Origin: Actinomycetes bacterium
GTDB taxonomy: Bacteria; Actinomycetota; Actinomycetes; Actinomycetales; Dermatophilaceae
Direction of reading: 5' to 3'
DNA: 64,000 nt
NCBI GenBank assembly: GCA_029552065.1
Contig: JAKPEG010000065.1
Span: 1-64,000, forward strand
A program made the translations under genes and the position numbers. Positions 37,572-47,756 of this stretch are shown one piece after another. The notes under the pieces are model-generated. The model had not been told where the DNA came from. It did no database searches and was given only the letters and a program-made list of their open reading frames with translations. Within the stretch, counting starts at the first letter, position 1. Each line of letters opens with the position of its first letter.

Positions 37572-39281
37572 CTACCCGGACGGGTCGGGCCGTCCCGTCA
37601 CACGGTCGGCGGCGAGCAACTCGAAGTGGCTGCCGTCGGCGAGGCTGCCGTCCCGTCGGCGGAACGCCTGGTGGTCCGCCCCCCACTGCCGGAACCCCGC
37701 CCGGAGCAGCACCGCCCGGGAGGCGAGGTTGTCGCTGTCCGTGGCCGCCTGGATCCGGGTGAGGCCGAGCCCTCCGTCGGCCGCCGGCGCGAAGCCGTGT
37801 GCGAGCACCACGGGGACGACCTCGGCGAGCAGCGCCCGGCCCCGGGCCCAGGGCCAGAGGAAGTAGCCGAGCTCGGCCTGGAAGTCGATCGGTTCGTCGC
37901 CGTGCACGAACAGGGTGACGTTGCCCATCGCCCGGTCGGTCGCGCGGTCGGCGATGCACCAGTTGAGGGCGAGCCGCCGGTCGGCCAGTCGCCGCCGACG
38001 ACGGAGCCACGCGGAGAAGGTCTGCGGGGTCGGGATGCCCCGCTCGGGCACCCAGCGTGCGGCGTCGGCGTCGAGGACGTCGTCGACCCGCGGGGCGTCG
38101 TCCTCCCGCCAGGACCGCAGGCGAACCCGTGCCGTCTCGAGGTCGGGAACCGCAAGCGGCGAGATCGACTGCGCCGCAACGTCGTCGGTGCGCAACAGCT
38201 CGAAGAGGGCCTCGTCGTGCGCGGGGCTGTCGGTCGTCGCCGCCCTGGTCTCTCGGAGCAGGGCGACCTCGCGAAACCCGGCCCGGCGCAGCACCCGCTG
38301 GGAGGCGAGGTCGTCCAGGTCCGCCTGCGCGAGGACCCGATGCAGGCCGAGCCCGCCCGCACCGGCATGGTCGTCCTCGGCCCGAATGGCGAAGGCGTGG
38401 CCGGCGAGCAACGAGAGCGCCTCCCCGAGCAGCCCGCGTCCACGGGCGGCAGGCAGCAGCCAGTGACGCAGTCGCCCGGTGCCCGGGTGCCCCGGGTGAC
38501 GCAGCCCGGTCAGCTCGAGGTGTCCCAGCACGGCGTCGCTCGCGCGATCGGCGAGACACCAGCGCACGCCCTCGCCGCGAGCCATCTCCAGCTCACCCGC
38601 GGCGAGCCACTCGGGGAAGTCCGGCGCGGAGGGCTGGCTGCGGTCGTCGAACCCCTCGGGGCCCTCGTCGTGGCCGGTCGCCGGCCGGTCTGTGACTCGC
38701 CATCGCCGCAGTCGGACCCGCTCGCCCTCGAGCACGGCCGGGGTCCACCAGGGCCGGGTCGCGTGCACGGGGTCGCCTGCCCGGATCGCGGCGTGCCAGG
38801 CGTCGTCGAGGCCGCCGCCGGTGCCACGCCAGCCGCCGACCACGACGGCGGGCGCGCCGAACCCGCACGTCCAGGCAACCCGGGCGGAGGCCAGGTTGCC
38901 AGCCCGACACCGCCACCTGGCCAGTTGGACCCCATCGGCGAAGGACCGGTCGAGCACGAGGCGGACGGCCCGGGCGACCAACCCGTGCCCACGGGAGTCT
39001 GGGTGCGCGGCATACCCGATCTCCACCCGCTCGGGCGAGCGGTCATGGCAGTTGACGCTGCCCGCGTATCGCCCGTCCGGCCCCTCGACGGCCCATTCGT
39101 GGGCGGTGTCGTCCTGCCACTTGTCTCGCACGCGAGCGAGGAAGGCACGTGCGTCGGCCTCGCCGTAGGGCTCGGGGAGCGGGAGGTTCTGCCGACTGAC
39201 CGGGTCGAGGGCCAGCTCGAGGATCCGGGGCAGGTCCCGGTCCTCGTGTGCCCGGAGCGTGACGACCCCGTCGGTGAGCAT
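37572..39281 (-). CDS. Triple-domain GNAT acetyltransferase
   Basis: Three RimJ-type acetyltransferase domains are joined in one 569-residue protein. Domain 1 is about residues 1-185 (VTLRAHEDRDLPRILELALD, HPDSRGHGLVARAVRLVL). Domain 2 is about 190-370 (VRLRRWRVTDR, LLPAARGRGLLGEALSLL). Domain 3 is about 380-569 (VRLRSWREDDAP, FLWPWARGRALLAEVVPVVL). Each ends with the ASxRVLxxAGF-like C-terminal helix. The R/G-rich acetyl-CoA loop is well kept in domains 1 and 2 (SRGHGL, ARGRGLL) and weaker in domain 3 (ARGRALL). ATG 39281 is chosen; the open frame upstream is antisense to the DUF2461 gene. The substrate is unknown; these domains commonly acetylate protein N-termini or small amines. Confidence 0.85.
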   Translation of the reverse strand: MLTDGVVTLRAHEDRDLPRILELALDPVSRQNLPLPEPYGEADARAFLARVRDKWQDDTAHEWAVEGPDGRYAGSVNCHDRSPERVEIGYAAHPDSRGHGLVARAVRLVLDRSFADGVQLARWRCRAGNLASARVAWTCGFGAPAVVVGGWRGTGGGLDDAWHAAIRAGDPVHATRPWWTPAVLEGERVRLRRWRVTDRPATGHDEGPEGFDDRSQPSAPDFPEWLAAGELEMARGEGVRWCLADRASDAVLGHLELTGLRHPGHPGTGRLRHWLLPAARGRGLLGEALSLLAGHAFAIRAEDDHAGAGGLGLHRVLAQADLDDLASQRVLRRAGFREVALLRETRAATTDSPAHDEALFELLRTDDVAAQSISPLAVPDLETARVRLRSWREDDAPRVDDVLDADAARWVPERGIPTPQTFSAWLRRRRRLADRRLALNWCIADRATDRAMGNVTLFVHGDEPIDFQAELGYFLWPWARGRALLAEVVPVVLAHGFAPAADGGLGLTRIQAATDSDNLASRAVLLRAGFRQWGADHQAFRRRDGSLADGSHFELLAADRVTGRPDPSG

Positions 39282-39304
39282 GGGCACGTCCTGCGGCCAG
39301 CGGG

Positions 39305-39976
39305 TCACCGGCGTCGGCCCTCGCGCTGCGGTGGCGGCGGGACGTGGGCGTCGAGCCAGTCGACGAACGGCCCCAGCCGGCGCCACCAGGAGGCGACCTG
39401 CTCGGCGGCGGCCGGGGTGTCCAGCCAGTCGGGGGTGCCGAGGTCGGCCATGACGATGATCTCCTTGTGCCGCAGCAGCGGCAGGTGCGGGTGGTCGGCC
39501 CGGTAGCCGCGGGGTGCCGTCACGAGGGTCTCGCCGCCGACGGTGAAGCCGGCCCTCTCCAGCCCGGCGACGATCGAGGCGAGCGCGCCGCCGTCGGCCT
39601 CGACCCCCGAGCGGAAGCCGGCGGTCTGCCCGGGCCCGTGCGCCAGGAAGCCTCCGCCCACCCCCAGCCCCGTGGAGTCGACCCGGGCATAGAAGCCGGC
39701 GCCACACGGGCGGGCCACGAGCAGCCCCTGCTGGGTCTTATAGGGCGTCTTGTCGCGGCTGAAGCGGACGTCGCGATAGGGCCGGAAGAGCTTCCCTTCC
39801 CCGAATTCGGAGGCGAGGGCCGCGGCGAGCGCCTCCATCGGCCCGCGGACGAACAGCTCGTAGTCGCTCTTGTGCGCCGTCCACCAGACCTTGGTGTTCT
39901 CCGCCTCCAGTCCGGCGTAGAACTCGACCGCTGCAGCGGGAATACCCTCGAAGATCACGGCCGCATTGTCGTCCAT
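39305..39976 (-). CDS. DUF2461 family protein
   Basis: This 223-residue soluble protein matches the DUF2461 pattern: an N-terminal FYAGLEAENTKVWWTAHKSDY (one unit, cited in part), FRPYRDVRFSRDKTPYKTQQG in the middle, a Gly-rich strand GFYARVDSTGLGVGGG, and RHKEIIVMADLG near the end. ATG 39976 is preferred over an upstream in-frame start that would add 18 unrelated residues. Function is unknown in the family. It reads toward the triple GNAT gene with 23 bases between, so they may share a transcript, and is divergent from secA. Confidence 0.88.
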   Translation of the reverse strand: MDDNAAVIFEGIPAAAVEFYAGLEAENTKVWWTAHKSDYELFVRGPMEALAAALASEFGEGKLFRPYRDVRFSRDKTPYKTQQGLLVARPCGAGFYARVDSTGLGVGGGFLAHGPGQTAGFRSGVEADGGALASIVAGLERAGFTVGGETLVTAPRGYRADHPHLPLLRHKEIIVMADLGTPDWLDTPAAAEQVASWWRRLGPFVDWLDAHVPPPPQREGRRR

Positions 39977-40125
39977 GCCCGCCCTGGACGGCATACGGTC
40001 GGTCCATGCGGGCGCCTCGCGGAACCCCACAAGGCGGACGGTGCGTTGGGTGAGGCAGGCCGGGGGGCACTACCCTGGCGGGTGGCCTGTATGCAGGCCG
40101 CGACGCGCGTGTGAGGAGATCTGGC

Positions 40126-43044
<2,919 letters not shown>

Positions 43045-43051
43045 GCGGCTG

Positions 43052-43549
43052 CTAGCCGATCTGCAGCTGCACGACGACCCATCGGCGGTCCAGGCCGACC
43101 AGCCGCAGGGCGAGTGCCCGCACCCGGTCGTGGTGGACGACTACCGCCGCCGCCTCGGCGACGCCGTCGGCGGGCTCCTGCACTCTGATCCGACGGACGA
43201 TCGCGGGCCGGCGGGGAAGGGCCCGACGCGCGGCGACGTGCGAGCGCCGGCACAGGACGGCGTAGACCTCGGGTGAGGTCCACCGCACGAGTTGGGGTGG
43301 CGGCCGCAGGCCGGCCATCACCTCGACGATTGCCTGGGCGAGCTGCTCGACGACCGGGCCCGGGTCCGGCAGCTGGCCGCGGGTGGTGAGTCTCGCGCGT
43401 TCCTCCTCCTCGTCGTCCTCGTCGGCGTCGAAGTCCAAGGCGAGGCTGTCCTGGACGAATGGCTGGTCGGGCAGGTCGTAGATCTGCTCGGTCGACACGA
43501 GCGGCGGTCGCGGGTCGGGCAGGGTCACCAGCCGCAGGTGCGGGCTCAC
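43052..43549 (-). CDS. Rv3235-like conserved protein
   Basis: This 165-residue soluble protein is encoded head-on to secA, seven bases from its end, matching the placement of Rv3235-like genes beside secA in actinobacteria. An acidic stretch (LDFDADEDDEEEERARL) precedes a compact domain with LAQAIVEVMAGLRPPPQLVRWTSPEVYAVL (cited in part), typical of that family, and a C-terminal RVVVQLQIG-like strand pair. The GTG start at 43549 overlaps the LysM gene stop (GTGA). Function unknown; coupling to a LysM membrane protein suggests a cell-envelope role. Confidence 0.75.
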   Translation of the reverse strand: MSPHLRLVTLPDPRPPLVSTEQIYDLPDQPFVQDSLALDFDADEDDEEEERARLTTRGQLPDPGPVVEQLAQAIVEVMAGLRPPPQLVRWTSPEVYAVLCRRSHVAARRALPRRPAIVRRIRVQEPADGVAEAAAVVVHHDRVRALALRLVGLDRRWVVVQLQIG

Positions 43550-44613
43550 GAGCCGGCCCCCGTCGGCGGCACGAGGACCTGACCGGGGCGGATGTGGTCC
43601 GGGTCGGGCCCGATGACCGTGCGGTTGGCGGCATACCACCGGGGCCAGGCGGCAGCGATCTGCGCGGCGTCGGCGCCGGGCCCGAGCTGTCGCGCGGCGA
43701 TGGACCAGAGGCTGTCGCCCCGCCGGACGACGACCTGCACCGATTCCGGCCCGGTGCGAGGCGCCGACCCGAGTGGACCCAAGCCCGTGGTCGTGGTCGG
43801 TGCGCTGGTCGTGCTCGGCGTCGTGGTCACGCCCGACACCGTGGCAACCGGGGGACTGGGATCCGACGGGGCGGGCGGGCCGGGGGACGAACCCGGCCCT
43901 GTCGAGCCGGTCGAGGAGCTCGGGCCGACGCCGGAGACCGTCGGGGTGGGCGTGGCCGACACGGCGACGACGGAGATCGGCCGGAACCCCGGATCCGGCG
44001 TCGTCGCCCCCGTCGACGTGGGTGTCCGGCGCGTCGTGGGGGCCGGCCCAGCGGTGCCCGCAGGGTCGGCGGGGGCACCCCCGCCGGGAGCGGGCACGGG
44101 GCCGAAGCCGGGGTCGGGAGCGGGGACGGCGGGGGTAGGCTCGCCAGTCGTGGGGGCGCCGGGCGTGGGGTTCGGCAGGGGGTTCGGCAGGGGGTTCGGC
44201 TCGGCGGTCGTCGCCGGGCGCGTGGCCATCGGCGGGTATGCCGCGCCGGCTGCGGTCCCCGGGGCGACCGCCGCGACGACGACCGTGCCGACGAGGAAGG
44301 CGACCAAGCGGCGCACGGCAGCGGGCGCGAGTCTCCGGGACAGGGCCGCTCCCGTGCGGCCCAGGCTCCCCGGCAGCTCGGCGAGGGCCGCCGTGGCCGT
44401 CGCGACCCCGAGCCACGCGGCGAGCACCGCGCCGACACCGGCGATGGCGGCGAGCAGGACGTCGGCGGGGTCGGCGATCGCCGGCCGCGTCGCGGCGATC
44501 CAGCCGGACACCGCGATGTGGGCGAGCACGTCGGCGATCCCCGCCGCGGTGCCGACGCCGGCGGCGGCGAGCAGGAGTGAGCGGGCCAACCGACCGGCCG
44601 TCACCTCGCGCAT
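43546..44613 (-). CDS. Membrane protein with C-terminal LysM domain
   Basis: This 355-residue protein has three N-terminal hydrophobic helices (LARSLLLAAAGVGTAAGIADV, VLLAAIAGVGAVLAAWLGVA and LVAFLVGTVVVAAVA). A Pro/Thr/Gly/Ser-rich spacer of about 170 residues follows, then a C-terminal LysM domain (VVVRRGDSLWSIAARQLG, NRTVIGPDPDHIRPGQVLVPP). LysM binds peptidoglycan, so the protein likely tethers or senses the wall. The spacer contains short repeats such as PNPLPNPLPNP. ATG 44613 follows about 30 bases of leader; immediately upstream are the 10-bp-phased TGC repeats. Confidence 0.85.
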   Translation of the reverse strand: MREVTAGRLARSLLLAAAGVGTAAGIADVLAHIAVSGWIAATRPAIADPADVLLAAIAGVGAVLAAWLGVATATAALAELPGSLGRTGAALSRRLAPAAVRRLVAFLVGTVVVAAVAPGTAAGAAYPPMATRPATTAEPNPLPNPLPNPTPGAPTTGEPTPAVPAPDPGFGPVPAPGGGAPADPAGTAGPAPTTRRTPTSTGATTPDPGFRPISVVAVSATPTPTVSGVGPSSSTGSTGPGSSPGPPAPSDPSPPVATVSGVTTTPSTTSAPTTTTGLGPLGSAPRTGPESVQVVVRRGDSLWSIAARQLGPGADAAQIAAAWPRWYAANRTVIGPDPDHIRPGQVLVPPTGAGS

Positions 44614-44630
44614 CTTGATCCCCTGACCTC

Positions 44631-44666
44631 AAATGCCTCTGTTTGCCTATGTTTGCTGATGTTTGC
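44631..44666. promoter_or_regulatory. Four decamers phased at exactly 10 bp, three with GTTTGC
   Basis: From 44631 the sequence falls into AAATGCCTCT, GTTTGCCTAT, GTTTGCTGAT and GTTTGCAGGC. The GTTTGC cores lie at 44641, 44651 and 44661, one helical turn apart, with TGC also in phase in the first unit. The site is only 18 bases upstream of the LysM gene start and A/T-rich compared with its surroundings. Direct repeats with helical phasing suit head-to-tail binding by a MerR-like protein such as BldC; a small HTH protein of this general type is encoded at 45371-45622. Confidence 0.65.
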
Positions 44667-44813
44667 AGGCCATGTCAAGCGGTTGCCGTCGGAGTGGGTT
44701 CTCGGCACACTGAAGGCGGACCGAACGTCGACGGCGGTCCTCGGCTCGGCCTCCACGTGCCGGACGTCGACCGGCTCGGGCCTGCATGGGCGCGGGCGCC
44801 GGAAGGGGCAGCG

Positions 44814-45362
44814 ATGCGCTGGGAGCGGTTGTTCGACGATCTCGAGGCGCGCCTCGCCGCCGAGGAGGACGTCGCCCTCGACGCCGAGGTCGCCGACCGG
44901 ACCCGGCGTGAGCGCGCCCTCGTCGGCCTGCACGAACGGCTGGCGGCCAGCCGGCATACCGGCTCACTCGTCGTGTCGATCGCCGGTCTGGGGGCGGTGA
45001 CCGCCGCCGTCGCCGACGTGGGGGCCGACTGGGTGCTGCTCACCCTCACGGGGGATCGCGCGGCACTCGTGCCCTTCCACGCCCTGCGCAGCCTCGGCGG
45101 CCTCGGGGGTCGAGTGGGTCCGGCGAGCCCGGTGGCACGGGGATTCCCGCTCGGAGCCGCGTTGCGGGCGATCAGCCGTGACCGCGCCGTCGTGACGGTC
45201 GTCACCCTCGAGGGGGTCCGGCTCGTCGGCACCGTCGACGCCGTGGGTGCCGACGCCCTCGACCTCGCCGAGCATGCCGCGGACCTGCCGAGGCGGGCCG
45301 AGCACGTGACCGGCCACACGACCGTGCCGATGACGGCGATCGGTGCCGTCCTGCGTGGCTGA
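44814..45362 (+). CDS. Conserved-looking protein of unknown function
   Basis: This 182-residue soluble protein starts at ATG 44814 after GGAAGGGG. The first 45 residues are helical and acidic (LFDDLEARLAAEEDVALDAEVADRTRRE, cited in part). The rest is strand-rich: SLVVSIAGLGAVTAAVADVGADW, VLLTLTGDRAALVPFHAL, then DRAVVTVVTLEGVRLVGTVDAVGADALDL. The strand-rich half resembles a small-barrel fold with an Sm-like rhythm, but no named family is recognised. It is divergent from the LysM gene across the phased repeats and convergent with the HTH gene, eight bases apart. Confidence 0.7.
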   Translation: MRWERLFDDLEARLAAEEDVALDAEVADRTRRERALVGLHERLAASRHTGSLVVSIAGLGAVTAAVADVGADWVLLTLTGDRAALVPFHALRSLGGLGGRVGPASPVARGFPLGAALRAISRDRAVVTVVTLEGVRLVGTVDAVGADALDLAEHAADLPRRAEHVTGHTTVPMTAIGAVLRG

Positions 45363-45370
45363 ACGGATGC

Positions 45371-45622
45371 TCAGCGCATGGGCTCGCCGAGGTCGCCCAG
45401 GTCGCCGGGACCCCCGAGCGGGTGGGCGCTCACGAAGTCCCGGGTCTGCGCGTACATCCGCTGGATGTAGTCCTCGAGTACCTGGGCCTCGACCCGCCAC
45501 TGCCCCCGGCCCCCGACCTTGATCGCCGGAAGGTCGCCGGAGCGCACGAGCGCATAGGCCTGCGCGGCCGAGACGTTGAGGATCTCGGCGACGTCTGCCA
45601 GCTGGAGGAAGCGCGGTGGCAT
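45371..45622 (-). CDS. Small excisionase/BldC-like helix-turn-helix protein
   Basis: This 83-residue DNA-binding protein starts at ATG 45622. FLQLADVAEILNVSAAQAYALV is a MerR/excisionase-type helix-turn-helix, and LPAIKVGGRGQWRVEAQVLEDYI supplies the wing and last helix. The tail is Gly/Pro rich (HPLGGPGDLGDLGEP). Proteins of this layout near secA and LysM genes are common in actinobacteria. It lies between two intergenic regions with unusual direct repeats, so autoregulation or control of the LysM and SAF operons is plausible but not shown. Confidence 0.8.
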   Translation of the reverse strand: MPPRFLQLADVAEILNVSAAQAYALVRSGDLPAIKVGGRGQWRVEAQVLEDYIQRMYAQTRDFVSAHPLGGPGDLGDLGEPMR

Positions 45623-45660
45623 GGGGGCGATTCTCCCACATCCTCCGCATGGAACCGCAG

Positions 45661-45690
45661 GAGTCCACAGGCAAACCGCGTTGTCCACAG
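45661..45690. promoter_or_regulatory. Pair of DnaA-box-like sequences 20 bp apart
   Basis: TTGTCCACA at 45681-45689 matches the high-GC actinobacterial DnaA box exactly. GAGTCCACA at 45661-45669 matches its last six or seven bases. The two share GTCCACAG, spaced two helical turns apart, in the 118-base gap between the HTH gene and the SAF-domain gene. Chance occurrence cannot be excluded; it could couple this promoter to replication status. Confidence 0.4.
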
Positions 45691-45740
45691 GAATCGTGGG
45701 TCCGGTGGCAGGGGCCCGGTCGCTCGGCCATGATGGGGCG

Positions 45741-46427
45741 GTGAGCGCATCAGGGGTGGTGCCACCACAGCTGCCTCGCCCGCCGGCGTCCCGGCTGGCG
45801 CGGCCGTCGTGGCGGGACAGTCGTCTTGTCGTCGGGGTCCTGCTCGTCGTGCTCGCGACGGCGCTGGGTGCCAAGGCGGTCGCGAGTGCCCGCGACACCG
45901 TGCCGGTCTATGCCGCGGCGGTCGCCCTCAAGGCTGGCGACCGGCTGACCACCGAGACCCTGCGGCGGGTCGACGTCCAGCTCGGCGCGGTCGAGGGTGG
46001 CTACCTGTCGGCGGCGGCCGACCTGCCGGCGGACGCCTATGCACTGCGCGAGGTGCGGGCCGGGGAGCTCGTGCCGGTCACGGCCGTGGGCGGCCGCAGT
46101 GAGATCGCCGTTTCGCCGATCACGCTCCGGGCCGAGGCCGACTCGGTAGCGGCCCTCGTCGCGGGATCGGTCGTCGACGTGTGGGTGAGCCGTCGCGACC
46201 CGGCGGCGACCCAGGAGCGCTATCTCGAGGCCTCGCTCGTCCTGCGGGCTGTGCCGGTCGCGTGGATCCCACCCGACCAGGGCTCGTTCGGGGTGTCCGC
46301 TGCCACTGCCGCCGTCCAACTGCTCGTCCCCTCGGGCGAGGTGCAGAAGGTCATCACCGCCGTCGATGAGTCCGCGCGATTCACCCTCGTGCCCGTGCCG
46401 GGTTCCCTGCGCGCGAAGGCCGCATGA
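45741..46427 (+). CDS. SAF-domain membrane protein, CpaB-like
   Basis: This 228-residue protein (GTG 45741) has one membrane helix (LVVGVLLVVLATALGAKAV) and a SAF domain (VPVYAAAVALKAGDRLTTETL, cited in part), followed by a strand-rich domain (LRAEADSVAALVAGSVVDVWV). It resembles the first half of CpaB/RcpC. Its stop overlaps an ATPase gene related to CpaE, so this is a second CpaB/CpaE-like pair, without pilins, CpaF or TadB/C around it. Role in envelope or pilus positioning is inferred. Confidence 0.8.
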   Translation: MSASGVVPPQLPRPPASRLARPSWRDSRLVVGVLLVVLATALGAKAVASARDTVPVYAAAVALKAGDRLTTETLRRVDVQLGAVEGGYLSAAADLPADAYALREVRAGELVPVTAVGGRSEIAVSPITLRAEADSVAALVAGSVVDVWVSRRDPAATQERYLEASLVLRAVPVAWIPPDQGSFGVSAATAAVQLLVPSGEVQKVITAVDESARFTLVPVPGSLRAKAA

Positions 46428-47743
46428 CCACCGTCCTGTCCGCGCTCGCCCCTCGGTGGGACGGCCCCGTCGTCGCGGCGCTCGAGGGCTCCGGGCAGGT
46501 GCGCATCGCACGCCGCTGCGCGGACCTGGCCGACCTGCTCGCGGCCGCCGCTGCCGGTCACGGCCGCGTCGCTCTCGTCGGTGCCGACCTGCGCGGGCTG
46601 TCCCTCTCGGCGATCGCCCGGCTGCACGAGGTCGGCGTCGCCGTCGTCGGGGTGAGCGATCCCGGTGACGAGGCGACCGAACTCCGGTTGTGGCAATTGG
46701 GGGTCGCCGCCGTCGTCGAGGCCACGGCCGCGCCACCCGACCTCGTCGCCGCGGTGCTCGCGGCCGCGCAGGCACCGGGGGTCGCCGAGCCGGACCCGAC
46801 CGCGGGTGACGGGTTCGCGGCCGGGCCCGAGGTGTCGGTGCTGCCGGTGTTGGTGCGCGAGCAGCGGGGCCGGGTGCTCGCCGTGTGGGGTCCCGCGGGT
46901 GCGCCGGGCCGCACGACCGTGGCGGTCAACCTCGCGGTCGAGCTCGCGACGCTCGGGCACGAGACCCTGCTCGTCGACGCCGACACCTATGGCGGCTGCG
47001 TTGCCCAGACCCTCTCGGTGCTCGACGAGGCTCCCGGCATCGCCGCTGCCGCCCGCTCGGCGGACCTGGGCACGCTCGACCTCGTCGCCCTCGCCCGCCT
47101 CGCCCTGGTCCTGGGTCCGCGGCTGCGGGTGCTCACCGGGATCCCCACCGCCTCGCGATGGACCGAGATCCGCGGCGCCGCGCTCGAGCGGGTCCTCGAC
47201 GTGGGCCGGTCGCTCGCCGCCTGGGTGGTCGTCGACGTCGCGGCCGGCCTCGAGGACGACGAGGAGCTCAGCTACGACACCCTCGCCCCACGGCGCAACC
47301 AAGCGACCCTGAGCGTCCTCGACGCGGCTGACGCCCTCGTCGCAGTCGGCGGCTGTGATCCGGTGTCGCTCCAGCGGTTCGTCCGGGGCCTCCAGGAACT
47401 CGGCACCGTGCGCGCTCCCACGCCCCTGGTCGTCGTCAACCGCGTGCGGCCCGGGGCGATCGGGTCCGATCCCGAGCGTCAGGTCCGCGAGTCACTCGCC
47501 CGGTTCGCGGGGGTGGGCGATCTCCACGTCGTCCCCGACGACCCGGTCGCCCTCGACGCCGCCATGCTCGCCGGGCGCGCCCTCGCGGAGTGCGCACCCA
47601 CGGCGCCGTCGCGCCGTGCCCTCACTGCCCTGGCCGCGCGTCTCGCCGGGGCGGGTGACCACGTGGATGCGGGTCATCGGCCCGCCGGATCGGCCCGGCG
47701 CACAGGGCTGTTGGGTCGCCGGGGTGACCCGACGCGCATCTGA
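46424..47743 (+). CDS. CpaE/MinD-like ATPase with altered Walker A
   Basis: This 439-residue protein has an N-terminal receiver-like region (residues 1-125) and a ParA/MinD-type domain with AVWGPAGAPGRTTVAVNLA, where the usual KGGxGKTT is GPAGAPGRTT. The second Walker lysine is replaced by Arg. Other motifs remain: LLVDADTYGGCV and WVVVDVAAGLEDDEE. Such GPxGxPGRTT proteins recur in actinobacteria beside SAF proteins. Hydrolysis may be slow or lost. It overlaps the SAF gene (ATGA), which makes a functional pair likely. The extra Ala/Asp-rich C-terminus has no known motif. Confidence 0.8.
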   Translation: MTTVLSALAPRWDGPVVAALEGSGQVRIARRCADLADLLAAAAAGHGRVALVGADLRGLSLSAIARLHEVGVAVVGVSDPGDEATELRLWQLGVAAVVEATAAPPDLVAAVLAAAQAPGVAEPDPTAGDGFAAGPEVSVLPVLVREQRGRVLAVWGPAGAPGRTTVAVNLAVELATLGHETLLVDADTYGGCVAQTLSVLDEAPGIAAAARSADLGTLDLVALARLALVLGPRLRVLTGIPTASRWTEIRGAALERVLDVGRSLAAWVVVDVAAGLEDDEELSYDTLAPRRNQATLSVLDAADALVAVGGCDPVSLQRFVRGLQELGTVRAPTPLVVVNRVRPGAIGSDPERQVRESLARFAGVGDLHVVPDDPVALDAAMLAGRALAECAPTAPSRRALTALAARLAGAGDHVDAGHRPAGSARRTGLLGRRGDPTRI

Positions 47744-47756
47744 GAGGATGGGCGTC

